Assembly (NCBI GenBank): GCA_965206195.1 | Contig: CBDBIZ010000011.1 | Coordinates: 62,001 to 126,000 of the forward strand | Origin: JAAOIF01 sp965206195 | GTDB lineage: Bacteria > Pseudomonadota > Gammaproteobacteria > PS1 > Pseudothioglobaceae | DNA: 64,000 nt | Direction of reading: 5' to 3' | In this document: positions 14,755 through 23,955 of the stretch, piece by piece | Position numbering within the stretch: the stretch's first letter is position 1 | Layout of the letters: each line of letters opens with the position of its first letter | Translations under genes and position numbers: made by a program | Notes under the pieces: generated by a model | The model's database searches: none | Seen by the model: only the letters and a program-made list of their open reading frames with translations | Told to the model about the DNA's origin: nothing

Positions 14755-17622
14755 TCATTCATCATCTTGTAGTTTTGAAATAGACATAATGCCAATTGCT
14801 TGATTGATGCCTTGTAGATAATAAATGGCTTCACTATCTGCAACTAATCCAGGTATGTCTGACAAATCATTAGGTGTATAACTGACATAAATTGGCGTTT
14901 CAGGGTCTCTTGAATTTTTTAAATAAAGTCTTGTTTTAAACTTCGTTGTTTTTGTTACCCCGTATTTTTTATTCTCATCTTTTTTAATATTATGGTGTTT
15001 TTTACCCATAAACTCTAAAGCATTTTCATCATCACCATAATTAGTAATTTCATTTATACCCAAAGTAATAGGCTCTTTTAAATATTCGTCTAGCACTTTT
15101 TCTTCGCTGACAGCATACATTGCCATTTGCACAAACCGACTATTACCCCTTAGTGAATGCTTTTTAAGTTTTATAGCACTATCTCGAGAGAGTTTGATGC
15201 GCTTTGGTTCAAAAATATTCTCGTTAATTGATTTAACGCCATCCCCAAGTAAACCAATAAAATCTTGCTTTATCATCTTTAAACAAGCATCACTTTTATA
15301 AAACTCCTGATACCATTCATACAACTCAGATATAAATATATTGGCTTTGTCCGTTAGCTTGTCGTTCAAGAACTCAAACCAAACTTTGCTACTTTGCAAT
15401 TGATGATTTCTGCCTAAAAATTTTGCAGCCTTACCCACTTGTTTCCCGTTTTTAATGCTTTCTGTTATCGCTATTCTTAAATTAGCCGTTTTATATTCAG
15501 CAAAACGATTTAGGCGCCCTAATCTTTGTAAGATGTTTTCAGCAATATCCATTTCACTAATCATAGCCTGGGCGCTGATATTAAGTGCCGCTTGGATAAC
15601 GGGACCACTTCTAATAATATCAAAATCATGTTTACCATATTGAGAAAAACTATCAAATACTTGATTAAATATTTTTTTTCTGTCTTTTGGCGTAAATTTA
15701 GAATGCGTTAAAAGACTATTTTCTTGTGTTTGATTTTGGATAAAACTTTTTTGCGCGGTAATAGCGGTATTACTAATAACGAAAGTGTTTTGATTAACTG
15801 CTTGATATAGTGGATTATTTTTATCGTTTGTATTTTCATCATAATCAACAAAATCAATTTCATAAACTTTATCATTAAAACTAGTCATGCTTTGAATGCT
15901 TTCACTTTCAATATTTAAAAAATTTTCTACAAAATAATAATTAGGCGTTGCTGATACTAGTAGTGTATTTGGTAGCATTTCTTCATTTTGTTGTAATTTT
16001 TTGCATTCAATCAACTCGGCAAACAAAATATTAAAACCTTTCATTGGAATATATTCGTGAAACTCATCAAAAACCACAGTGGCATTCATAAATTTGGTTA
16101 AAGTGCTAATATGTCTATGGGTGGTAATTGAGTTAATAATTTGATCAATTGTGGTTAAAACAACATCACCTATAAAATAATCTTTTGCTTCTAATTCAGA
16201 TTTTTTACTGGTGTATTTAAACTCCCCTGTATGGATTTCTATATTGGCGTTTGGCAAATATTTACCGCTAGTTAAATCAGCAAATAGACTCTGGCAAATT
16301 GCCACTCTTGGGCACACCCAAAATATTTGTTTAGCCGATACATTCAATGCCCATTCTAAAGCAGTTTTAGTTTTTCCACAGCCTGCAGGACCATTTAAAA
16401 CAGCAATATCTATTTCTTCATCTACTAACGCCTCTGCTGCCTGTTGTTGTGCTTGATTTCTAGAACTGTTGGGGTCTTTTTTCTCAAAACCATTAAGACA
16501 AGTTTTGATATGCTGGTTTAATCCTCTATCAACAATTAACTGCCTTTTAGCAAAATCTTCTAATGTTTTGTTGTCGATATAGTTTTTTAATTCATTACTA
16601 CTTAAAGACGAGACTAATCTATCAGCTGATATAACCGCTGTGCGAATTAAATTTTCTCTAGCATTAACTCTAATTTGTTTTTGGTACCTTTCTAGGTTTT
16701 CTGTGGTTTCATAAGTTTTGTATGCTGGTAGTTTGACACTATTTATCTCGTCTTCATAATCTGACACCTGTTTTATATTTACATTCTTTTCGTTAAAGTA
16801 ATTATCGCTCGCAATATTTACCCACTGTATTACCTCTTTACTTTGAGAGAGCAAAACCTCTAATTTATTGCCCTCTAACTTTTCTAAAACTTGATGAAGG
16901 CTTGATATTTCACTTTTACGAATTGGTTTAGCATGATGCCAAAAAATAGCATGTTTTATTGCTTGTTGTTCTTGTTTTCCAAAGTCGCTATCGTCTGCTA
17001 ACAACTCATAAATTAAAGTTGATACTTCGTTGTGGGTTGGGTATTTCTCCCATGAAAATTTGCCTGTTTCAATATGAACACCATTTTCTGGTAGATCTAA
17101 AATCAAATTTTTCTTTTTTAATTCTTTATTTAGCCAATTTTGAAATTGTGTTTCTAATTTACCAATATCATGCCAACAACCAGCTATAAAGGCCGCTTTT
17201 TGCATTTGTCTGTCACTACAAAAAGTTTTCATAATCTCTTTAGCCACTACTCCAACTGCAAACAGATGTTGGTCTAATGGTTGCTTTTTGGTATTTGCGT
17301 ATATTTCACTCATATCTATTTCTCCTATAAATTTATCCTGTTCAGTGTAGTTCACTGCCACAATACCCTCATTATTAAACCTATCCCGATTACCCACAAT
17401 CCAAAGTAATTCACTCCTAACACGCGATTTTAGCTGATGACAACTGACTGCGGTGTTCTTGCTGGCAGTTTGTCGAAGTAATTTTTTCACCACATCTAAC
17501 CCCTCTTGGGTGATGGAGGTTTGCCAAGTGTTGTTACCGATACGATTGGCAAAAGCGTCTAACACACGATGGGTGCGGTTTAGGGATTTTTTTTCACATT
17601 CGCTGATAAAGGTTACGAGCAT
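14755..17622 (-). CDS. cas3: Type I-F Cas2-Cas3 fusion nuclease-helicase
   Basis: This 955-residue protein combines Cas2, an HD nuclease and an SF2 helicase; it degrades target DNA and, through the Cas2 part, works with Cas1 in adaptation. Residues 1-95 resemble the Cas2 domain (MLVTFISECEKKSLNRTHRV onward). The HD motif is in AGCWHDIGKLETQFQ, with further His residues in THNEVS and FWHHAKP. Helicase motifs are Walker A GPAGCGKT, DEFH in place of DEAH, LLVSATPN and QRLGRLNR. It overlaps cas1 by 10 bases. It is somewhat shorter than Pseudomonas Cas2-3 (about 1076), but all motifs are present. Confidence 0.95.
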   Translation of the reverse strand: MLVTFISECEKKSLNRTHRVLDAFANRIGNNTWQTSITQEGLDVVKKLLRQTASKNTAVSCHQLKSRVRSELLWIVGNRDRFNNEGIVAVNYTEQDKFIGEIDMSEIYANTKKQPLDQHLFAVGVVAKEIMKTFCSDRQMQKAAFIAGCWHDIGKLETQFQNWLNKELKKKNLILDLPENGVHIETGKFSWEKYPTHNEVSTLIYELLADDSDFGKQEQQAIKHAIFWHHAKPIRKSEISSLHQVLEKLEGNKLEVLLSQSKEVIQWVNIASDNYFNEKNVNIKQVSDYEDEINSVKLPAYKTYETTENLERYQKQIRVNARENLIRTAVISADRLVSSLSSNELKNYIDNKTLEDFAKRQLIVDRGLNQHIKTCLNGFEKKDPNSSRNQAQQQAAEALVDEEIDIAVLNGPAGCGKTKTALEWALNVSAKQIFWVCPRVAICQSLFADLTSGKYLPNANIEIHTGEFKYTSKKSELEAKDYFIGDVVLTTIDQIINSITTHRHISTLTKFMNATVVFDEFHEYIPMKGFNILFAELIECKKLQQNEEMLPNTLLVSATPNYYFVENFLNIESESIQSMTSFNDKVYEIDFVDYDENTNDKNNPLYQAVNQNTFVISNTAITAQKSFIQNQTQENSLLTHSKFTPKDRKKIFNQVFDSFSQYGKHDFDIIRSGPVIQAALNISAQAMISEMDIAENILQRLGRLNRFAEYKTANLRIAITESIKNGKQVGKAAKFLGRNHQLQSSKVWFEFLNDKLTDKANIFISELYEWYQEFYKSDACLKMIKQDFIGLLGDGVKSINENIFEPKRIKLSRDSAIKLKKHSLRGNSRFVQMAMYAVSEEKVLDEYLKEPITLGINEITNYGDDENALEFMGKKHHNIKKDENKKYGVTKTTKFKTRLYLKNSRDPETPIYVSYTPNDLSDIPGLVADSEAIYYLQGINQAIGIMSISKLQDDE

Positions 17623-18584
17623 TTTTCACCCTGTGGTGAGTTGGACTGGGTTGAAATTTGTGCTTGCTTACAAATGTCTTTAATAGTGGCAAACATGAAG
17701 TCTAGAGCCTTGTATTTGGTGAAGTTTTGCAGGCAAAGTTGCCTAAATTCTTGCTCGCTAATTTTCTCCTTGGCACCAATGAATGCCCAAGGCAAAATTA
17801 AAGCATCTTTAATTAAATCAGCCACATCAAACACCAAAGCACCGCGGCGGGTTTTACCGTGCATTAGGGCGAAACCATGGGGAATGCCTAGCACCCAAAG
17901 TGTGGCAGCTGCTAAACCATAAGCCAAATAGTTGCCATGGTTGAGAAAATCATTCGCTAAATCGATTGAGTTGTGTTGGCGGGTAAAATTTTTGGTTTTA
18001 GTGGTGGTTGTCGCTTGCCTATACAGTGCCTTGGTGAGTTGCATCTCATCGGTTAATAGCTTATTGGTACTGGCGGCTTGGTTGATTTTTTGTTTGAAGT
18101 CAGTGAGTAATTTTGTGTTAGCTGCAAAGCCCTCAATTTGCAAATCTTTATCTTTATTCCATATCTTTTCTAAAAAATCAATGCGCCTGCTTTGTAAAAA
18201 TTTAGCAAAAGTTAGACGCTTGTTGTCCTCAAACCAAAAACTCATCCATGCTTGAATGTACTCAGTAGGACGATACTCGCTTTGTGGACTGAGCCATTCA
18301 ATTTCTGTTGCCATTAAAAGTGGTGTGCCACCAGAGCCACTAAAGCCCACCAAAACCCCAGCTTGGGCAAGCATACGCATTGCAGCTTGGGTGATTGAAG
18401 TACCGCCGCCGAGTAAAATGCAGGTGGTATTGGCGATGGGAATATTCCAGTATTGCTTATTGTCTTGTTCTTCGGTGAGGTATAAAACGCGCCCGTCTTT
18501 TTGCATCACTCGACACTTTTCTAAAACATAAATGTTCGCACGCTTGGAGTGCAGTATTGCCTTTAGGTCAGTGAGTTGTTGCAT
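17613..18584 (-). CDS. cas1: CRISPR-associated endonuclease Cas1, type I-F
   Basis: This 323-residue integrase of the I-F adaptation complex begins MQQLTDLKAILHSKRANIYV and has KCRVMQKDGRVLYLTEE, both hallmarks of I-F Cas1. The central LLGGGTSITQAAMRMLAQAG, the NHGNYLAYGLAAATLWVLGI region and HGKTRRGALVFDVADLIKDA supply the conserved His and Asp positions. I use ATG 18584 rather than the upstream TTG at 18596. The end overlaps cas2-3, so the two are coupled, as their joint role in spacer capture would suggest. It is distinct from the II-C cas1 at the left edge. Confidence 0.95.
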   Translation of the reverse strand: MQQLTDLKAILHSKRANIYVLEKCRVMQKDGRVLYLTEEQDNKQYWNIPIANTTCILLGGGTSITQAAMRMLAQAGVLVGFSGSGGTPLLMATEIEWLSPQSEYRPTEYIQAWMSFWFEDNKRLTFAKFLQSRRIDFLEKIWNKDKDLQIEGFAANTKLLTDFKQKINQAASTNKLLTDEMQLTKALYRQATTTTKTKNFTRQHNSIDLANDFLNHGNYLAYGLAAATLWVLGIPHGFALMHGKTRRGALVFDVADLIKDALILPWAFIGAKEKISEQEFRQLCLQNFTKYKALDFMFATIKDICKQAQISTQSNSPQGEKCS

Positions 18585-18596
18585 TGTTATTACCAA

Positions 18597-18767
18597 TTAG
18601 TCAAAAAAACTAACGCCTAATGCCACTAACGCAAGGCTGGTCAAACTAAAACATGGTTTTTGTTCCTGCTTCCATTGTTCAAACTCTTGCCGAAGTTGAT
18701 GACACTCTTGTACTTCAATCTCTAACATCTGTTCATCTTGATTTTTTGAATTGTGATTATTTTTCAT
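18597..18767 (-). CDS. Small coiled-coil protein with C-terminal membrane segment
   Basis: The product from ATG 18767 is 56 residues: a polar, glutamine/glutamate-rich helical N-terminus (EQMLEIEVQECHQLRQEFEQ) and a short hydrophobic end (SLTSLALVALGVSFFD). It lies 12 bases upstream of I-F cas1 and 19 bases after the HIRAN gene, so it is probably in the cas transcript. A possible TTG start at 18797 would overlap the HIRAN gene. No family is recognised. The tail is tail-anchor-like, which suggests a membrane-linked accessory factor, by inference only. Confidence 0.5.
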   Translation of the reverse strand: MKNNHNSKNQDEQMLEIEVQECHQLRQEFEQWKQEQKPCFSLTSLALVALGVSFFD

Positions 18768-18786
18768 TTTTCTATCTATAAAGTGA

Positions 18787-19110
18787 TTAAACAACAATAT
18801 ATTTGTTTTGTAAATATAGCGTTATTTTAATTTGATTATATTGCTCGCTATAGAGTTTTAAAACGCTGATTTTAGTGATTATATTCACACCTGCTATTAG
18901 TAATTTTGACAAACATTGATTGTTATGTCTTGGCACAAAGCCTAATTTATAATCTTGATAATAAATCTCAATCGCATTATTATCATATTTATTATCTGGT
19001 TGGGGCTTTAAAACCACATCATCGCCAATTTTAAGTTCATCCAGAACCCAGGGTAATTGGTAATATTTTGCACCAGCAATATAAAAATCATCTAAATATT
19101 CTATGTTCAT
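18787..19110 (-). CDS. HIRAN-domain protein
   Basis: The 107-residue protein starts MNIEYLDDFYIAGAKYYQLP and continues with VVLKPQPDNKYDNNAIEIYY and KLGFVPRHNNQCLSKLL. This is the classic HIRAN pattern (FYIAG, a D-N-x-Y-D-x-N-A-I box, LGFVPR). HIRAN domains bind single-stranded or 3' DNA ends. I chose ATG 19110, preceded by AAAGGTG, over an in-frame start at 19137. It sits between a WYL regulator and the cas operon. Free-standing HIRAN proteins are often found near DNA-repair or defence genes, but a direct role with I-F2 is inference. Confidence 0.85.
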   Translation of the reverse strand: MNIEYLDDFYIAGAKYYQLPWVLDELKIGDDVVLKPQPDNKYDNNAIEIYYQDYKLGFVPRHNNQCLSKLLIAGVNIITKISVLKLYSEQYNQIKITLYLQNKYIVV

Positions 19111-19188
19111 ATCTGCACCTTTAAAATAATAATGCATCTATTAAAACATAGTAAAGGTTCAAAATATGAACTATACCCTAAAATAAAT

Positions 19189-20142
19189 TTAAGCGTTATT
19201 TTCCAGTAATGTTTTTGCCTGCTGTATTAGAGATTCACGCAGTGATTTGGGTGAGATAATTTTGACATGGGCGGCATAACGCAAAATATCAGCAAGCAGT
19301 TCTCGTTCCTTATTGTAAGGAATTTTTAGTTCTAAGACATCATTTTTGAGCCATTTTATTTGTTGTTTTGGGTGCCATTTTTCTTTGGCTATCCAAAAAC
19401 AAACAGGTGGATAAAAGTTAAGAATTGCAATTTTTTTAGCATTGCCTGAAAAAATACCGTAACTGCTTTGAACAACAATATCAATTTGCTCTGTTGGGAT
19501 GATTTTTGCTGATTCGTCTAGAATTTTAGCTTGACTAATACCATCAATTGTAAAGACTCTAAGGCTGTTTCTTAAATGACAAAATGCATCTAAGTACCAA
19601 TTATTTTTGTAATGAGCAACGCGTTGTGGTGATATAGTTCTAGTGGATTTTTTATTATCTTTTGCGCAATAATCAATGGTAATTTTTGCCTCATTAAACA
19701 CTGCTTTGGCGATAGTTTGAAAAACATTCTTACTGTATGTGCGGTGAAAAATGCTAATAAAACGCAGTTTATCGGTTATTTTTCCGTTTGTTTTTAATTT
19801 ACTGGCTAGCAAACGGTTAATTTTTTCTTTAGCAACCAACAATTGCTCAGTAACCAAGCCTTCATTCATGTTTTCTAACAGCTGTTCTAATATCAAAAAA
19901 GCATACAATTCATTATCACTAAAAAACAGCCCAGGTAATGTATAGCTTTTATCACTACGCCAACCATGATTTTGTCTGTCATAGTTAAGTGGAACAAAAA
20001 ATTTATCCCGCAGATTATTAATCGTGCGTTTAAGCGTTGATTCAGAGCAATGATCAAGTTGTTCCAATAAGTAAGATTTTTGCACCAACATACCATGACT
20101 ACTGGCAAAAATCTGTTGTAATTTTAATTCTTTATCGGTCAT
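19189..20142 (-). CDS. WYL-domain transcriptional regulator
   Basis: The 317-residue protein has an N-terminal winged helix (KSYLLEQLDHCSESTLKRTI), a helical linker, and a WYL domain with the signature NNWYLDAFCHLRNSLRVFTI at about residues 180-200. WYL proteins sense ligands, often nucleic-acid related, and frequently regulate CRISPR and other defence loci. The ATG at 20142 overlaps the murD stop by 11 bases. Upstream in-frame codons lie within murD in another frame and are not used. The next genes downstream on the strand are HIRAN, the small membrane protein and cas1, making it the likely regulator of the I-F2 locus. Confidence 0.88.
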   Translation of the reverse strand: MTDKELKLQQIFASSHGMLVQKSYLLEQLDHCSESTLKRTINNLRDKFFVPLNYDRQNHGWRSDKSYTLPGLFFSDNELYAFLILEQLLENMNEGLVTEQLLVAKEKINRLLASKLKTNGKITDKLRFISIFHRTYSKNVFQTIAKAVFNEAKITIDYCAKDNKKSTRTISPQRVAHYKNNWYLDAFCHLRNSLRVFTIDGISQAKILDESAKIIPTEQIDIVVQSSYGIFSGNAKKIAILNFYPPVCFWIAKEKWHPKQQIKWLKNDVLELKIPYNKERELLADILRYAAHVKIISPKSLRESLIQQAKTLLENNA

Positions 20143-21370
20143 TAATACACCTTTTAAACACATCTCCGCGCTGTTCAAAATTATCAAACATATCAAAACT
20201 AGCACAAGCTGGGGATAATAATACTGCTTGGCAATTTGGATTGCTAGCAATATCAACAGCTGCTTGCATTGAGTTGGCGTGGGTAGTTTGGACTTTGAGA
20301 TTGTTTTTAAACGCTTGGGTGCTTTGCCCGATAAGGACAACGCTGGAGATGTGTTTGTTAATTAAAGTAAATAGTTCGCTGTAATCTTCCTCTTTTTGGA
20401 TACCGCCGAGGATTAGACTGATAGTTTTATGCTTGTTAATTAAGGCTTGAATAGCTTTGATGGTAGAAATGGCATTGGTGGCTTTAGAGTCATTATAATA
20501 ATCAATACCACGCTTTTTTACGACCCATTCAAGACGATGTTCTAAGCCTTTGAAATGTTTAACACTTTCAATCATTGATTTCAACTTTAAGCCAATTTGT
20601 TCACCAAGGGCAAATGCACATAAGATATTAGTAATATTGTGCTCACCGACGAGTTGTGCCTCGTCAATATCCATTAGCACATTATCGCCTTTGAGTAAAA
20701 AACAGCTATCATGACAAGTAACTGCGCCAAAATCATTGGCTTGCTTAGGCAAGTTAATACTAAAACGCTTGGCAGCTTGTTGGCTGGGAATTAATGGCTC
20801 GTCTAGGTTGATAACTAAGTTTTCACAATATTGATACAAACTGAGTTTTGAATCAGCGTAGGCTGCAAAGTTTGTATATCTATTAAGGTGGTCTGGAGTG
20901 ATGTTCAGCACCACGCCAGTAATTAAATTTAACTTTTGCGTGTAATCAAGTTGATAACTAGATAATTCTAATACATAATAATCAATCTCATCATCCAGGC
21001 AATCAAGTGCTGGCGTGCCGATGTTACCCCCTACTGCGACTTTTTTACCCTCATCTTTAACCATTTCGCCTAATAATGTGGTGACGGTTGATTTGCCGTT
21101 TGAGCCAGTGATGCCGACTATGGGTGCTTTGGCGTAGCGCGAAAATAATTCAATATCGCTAACCACAGGAATATTTTTTTTTCTTGCTAAAATAACAATA
21201 TCATCAGTTTGCATAATGCCAGGACTGATGAAAATTTCATCAATACCTTGCAAAATAAATGCATCTCTTACTTTTCTAGTATCGGCAACTAATTTAAAAT
21301 CAAACCTTTGTTTACGCAAAAAACTTGCAATCGATTTAGCGGTTTTACCGTTTCCTAGAATTAATTTCAT
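20132..21370 (-). CDS. murD: UDP-N-acetylmuramoylalanine--D-glutamate ligase
   Basis: MurD adds D-glutamate to UDP-MurNAc-L-Ala in cytoplasmic peptidoglycan synthesis. The 412-residue protein has the N-terminal Rossmann start LILGNGKTAKSIASFLRKQ. The ATP site GITGSNGKSTVTTLLGEMV is typical of Mur ligases, and YNDSKATNAISTIKAIQALI marks the C-terminal domain. It is slightly shorter than E. coli MurD (438), mainly at loops. I chose ATG 21370; a GTG nine bases earlier is possible. It stands alone, away from any mra cluster, and is coupled to the WYL regulator downstream. Confidence 0.95.
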   Translation of the reverse strand: MKLILGNGKTAKSIASFLRKQRFDFKLVADTRKVRDAFILQGIDEIFISPGIMQTDDIVILARKKNIPVVSDIELFSRYAKAPIVGITGSNGKSTVTTLLGEMVKDEGKKVAVGGNIGTPALDCLDDEIDYYVLELSSYQLDYTQKLNLITGVVLNITPDHLNRYTNFAAYADSKLSLYQYCENLVINLDEPLIPSQQAAKRFSINLPKQANDFGAVTCHDSCFLLKGDNVLMDIDEAQLVGEHNITNILCAFALGEQIGLKLKSMIESVKHFKGLEHRLEWVVKKRGIDYYNDSKATNAISTIKAIQALINKHKTISLILGGIQKEEDYSELFTLINKHISSVVLIGQSTQAFKNNLKVQTTHANSMQAAVDIASNPNCQAVLLSPACASFDMFDNFEQRGDVFKRCINDR

Positions 21371-21433
21371 TAAGAGCACACCCTCTAGGGTTATTTTTTA
21401 GATAAAATATTAATTTTACACAAACGAAGGTGA

Positions 21434-22090
21434 ATGATGAACACTACAACTCAAACTAGAAATATTGGACTTAATCGTGTTTTAGTTAACACTTATCAAC
21501 TACTCTCTGCCACATTGCTGTTTTCGGGGTTAATGGCCTATGTTTCAATAGCACTCAAATTGCCACATTTTGGCTTGTTAATCACGTTAGGTGGTTATTT
21601 TGGCTTACTTTATCTAACCCATAAATTACGCAATTCAAGCACTGGTATTTTGGCAGTATTCGCACTCACTGGCTTTATGGGGCTGACATTAGGTCCAATT
21701 ATTGGTGCGTACACAGCTGGATTTTCCAATGGTAGTGAATTGGTGGCTATGGCAATGACTGGCACAGGTATTATCTTTTTATCCTTGTCTTTTTACGCCA
21801 TTGCTTCAGGCAAAGATTTCAGTTTTATGAGCGGCTTCTTAATGGTGGGTATTATTGTTGCATTCTTAGCTGGTATTGCTACTTATTTCTTTACCATGCC
21901 TGCATTATCATTAGCGGTATCAGCAGCCTTTATTTTATTAATGAGTGGTTTGATTTTATTTGAAACTTCAAGCATTATTCACGGAGGAGAAACCAATTAC
22001 ATCATGGCAACTATTACCTTATTTGTTGCTATTTACAACTTATTTCTAAGTTTGCTACAGTTATTAGATGTATTTTCTGGCGAAGATTAA
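21434..22090 (+). CDS. Bax inhibitor-1/YccA family membrane protein
   Basis: This 218-residue inner-membrane protein has about seven hydrophobic segments. Family features include the start RNIGLNRVLVNTYQLLSATL, GFMGLTLGPIIGAYTAGFSN and the conserved C-terminal FETSSIIHGGETNYIMATIT. BI-1/YccA proteins modulate the FtsH protease or ion leak across the membrane. Two adjacent ATGs follow an AAGGTG site; either may be used. It is divergent from murD and lies just upstream of rppH, a neighbour without known functional link. Confidence 0.93.
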   Translation: MMNTTTQTRNIGLNRVLVNTYQLLSATLLFSGLMAYVSIALKLPHFGLLITLGGYFGLLYLTHKLRNSSTGILAVFALTGFMGLTLGPIIGAYTAGFSNGSELVAMAMTGTGIIFLSLSFYAIASGKDFSFMSGFLMVGIIVAFLAGIATYFFTMPALSLAVSAAFILLMSGLILFETSSIIHGGETNYIMATITLFVAIYNLFLSLLQLLDVFSGED

Positions 22091-22098
22091 CAAAAAAA

Positions 22099-22635
22099 AT
22101 GATAGATGCACAAGGCTATCGCGCCAATGTTGGCATTGTTATTACCAATGATAAGCAACAAATACTCTTAGCCAAGCGCTATCAACAGGATGCTTGGCAA
22201 TTACCCCAAGGCGGTATTGATAGCAATGAAACTGAGCTTGAGGCACTGTTTCGTGAGTTAAATGAAGAGGTTGGCTTATTGCCAGAGCATGTTAAACTAA
22301 TTGCCAAAACCCCAAAGTGGTTGCGCTATGACTTGCCTGATCACCATATCAGACGCACACAAAAGCCTATTTGTATCGGACAAAAACAGGTTTGGTTTTT
22401 ACTACAACTGACTGGCGATGACAATGATGTTAAATTAAACACGCATGGTGATATTGAGTTTGATGATTGGGTTTGGGTTGACTATTGGCATCCGATTGAA
22501 GAAGTGATTGATTTTAAAAAACCCGTCTATGAAGATATGCTAAAAGCTCTAGCACCAGTATTATTTAACAATCAACATAAAGTCCCATTGCAATATTCAC
22601 GCCCACTTAAATGTATGGCGATTACGCTACTCTGA
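22099..22635 (+). CDS. rppH: RNA pyrophosphohydrolase (Nudix)
   Basis: RppH removes pyrophosphate from 5'-triphosphate mRNA ends and so starts RNase E-dependent decay. The 178-residue protein begins MIDAQGYRANVGIVITNDKQ, as in E. coli RppH. It has a complete Nudix box, GGIDSNETELEALFRELNEEVGL, with the Arg-Glu-x2-Glu-Glu metal site. The later KQVWFLLQLTGDD and FDDWVWVDYWHPIEEVIDFK regions are also typical. It starts 8 bases after the BI-1 gene, so the two may share a transcript. Confidence 0.95.
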   Translation: MIDAQGYRANVGIVITNDKQQILLAKRYQQDAWQLPQGGIDSNETELEALFRELNEEVGLLPEHVKLIAKTPKWLRYDLPDHHIRRTQKPICIGQKQVWFLLQLTGDDNDVKLNTHGDIEFDDWVWVDYWHPIEEVIDFKKPVYEDMLKALAPVLFNNQHKVPLQYSRPLKCMAITLL

Positions 22636-22670
22636 TTGGTATAATTGCTGATTTTTCTAAGAATTTTATC

Positions 22671-23945
22671 ATGAATATTGGAATTTTAGGCTTAGGCACT
22701 GTCGGCGGCGGCGTGGTCAATGTGTTATCCAAAAATCAAGCGATTATTTTTAAGCGTACTGGACAATCAATTAATATTGTTCACGCCGCAGTTAAGAATA
22801 TTAACGAACCAAGAATTTGCTCAGATGAGGGTTTCAACATCACCGAAGATGCACTTGCTGTAGTTAATAATCCCACAGTCGAAGTGGTACTCGAACTGAT
22901 TGGCGGCACAACTTTTGCCAAAGATTTGGTTGAACAAGCGATTAACAATGGCAAACATGTGATTACCGCCAACAAGGCACTTATCGCCGCTCATGGCAAC
23001 GAATTATTAACTTTGGCTAAAAACCAAGATGTGCACCTTTTGTTTGAAGCGGCTGTAGCTGGCGGTATACCTATTTTAAAGTCCTTAGAACAAGGATTAA
23101 GTGCCAATCAAATAGAAATGGTAGTTGGTATCATTAACGGCACGGGTAACTTTATTCTGACTGAGATGCGTAATAAAGGCAGAGATTTTGCGAATGTTTT
23201 GCAAGAAGCACAAACACTAGGCTATGCTGAAGCCGACCCAACTTTTGATGTGGAAGGCATTGATGCAGCTCATAAACTAGCAATTCTGGGTTCTATTGCC
23301 TTTGGTTGCGAGCTTAACTTTGAGGCAGTTACCACTGAAGGTATTAGTAAAATCACATCTAAGGACGTTAATTTTGCAACCGAACTTGGCTACAATATCA
23401 AGCATTTGGGTATTGCTAAGAAAATTGACAAACAAATACAAATGCGTGTTCATCCAACATTGATTCCTAAAACCCAATTACTTGCCAATGTTGATGGGGT
23501 CATGAACGCCGTACTGGTCAAAGGCAATGCAGTTGGTGATACACTTTATTATGGCGCAGGTGCGGGTGATGAAGCCACTGCCAGTGCAGTTATTGCCGAT
23601 TTGGTGGACCTTATCAAAAAAACTGTCAGTTCTGATGTGCTAGGCTGGAAGAACTTTGAAAGCTACTCAATTTGCAACCCAAGTGAGATTCAAAGTGCCT
23701 TTTATTTGCGTTTGTTGGTTGTGGATAAAGCAGGCGTGTTAGCAAACATTAGCAAAATATTGGCAAGCCATAATATCAGCGTAGAGAAGGTTTTACAAAA
23801 ACAAATAAGTGAAAATAACACATATATCGCTATGACTACCAATATCGTTAAAACTGCCGAATTAAACGCCGCGGTAGTAGAAATTGAAAACAATGATTTT
23901 ATCCAACAGCCAATAAAAATTATTCATCTAGAAACACTTAATTAA
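22671..23945 (+). CDS. hom: Homoserine dehydrogenase
   Basis: This enzyme reduces aspartate semialdehyde to homoserine in the threonine/methionine pathway. The 424-residue protein has an N-terminal NAD(P) fold (NIGILGLGTVGGGVVNVLSK). The catalytic region includes ANKALIAAHGNEL and GIINGTGNFILTEM. A C-terminal ACT domain (LRLLVVDKAGVLANISKIL) suggests feedback control by an amino acid such as threonine. The ATG at 22671 is used; an in-frame upstream codon overlaps rppH. thrC follows 10 bases later, so the two form an operon. Confidence 0.96.
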   Translation: MNIGILGLGTVGGGVVNVLSKNQAIIFKRTGQSINIVHAAVKNINEPRICSDEGFNITEDALAVVNNPTVEVVLELIGGTTFAKDLVEQAINNGKHVITANKALIAAHGNELLTLAKNQDVHLLFEAAVAGGIPILKSLEQGLSANQIEMVVGIINGTGNFILTEMRNKGRDFANVLQEAQTLGYAEADPTFDVEGIDAAHKLAILGSIAFGCELNFEAVTTEGISKITSKDVNFATELGYNIKHLGIAKKIDKQIQMRVHPTLIPKTQLLANVDGVMNAVLVKGNAVGDTLYYGAGAGDEATASAVIADLVDLIKKTVSSDVLGWKNFESYSICNPSEIQSAFYLRLLVVDKAGVLANISKILASHNISVEKVLQKQISENNTYIAMTTNIVKTAELNAAVVEIENNDFIQQPIKIIHLETLN

Positions 23946-23955
23946 GGAAAAAACC

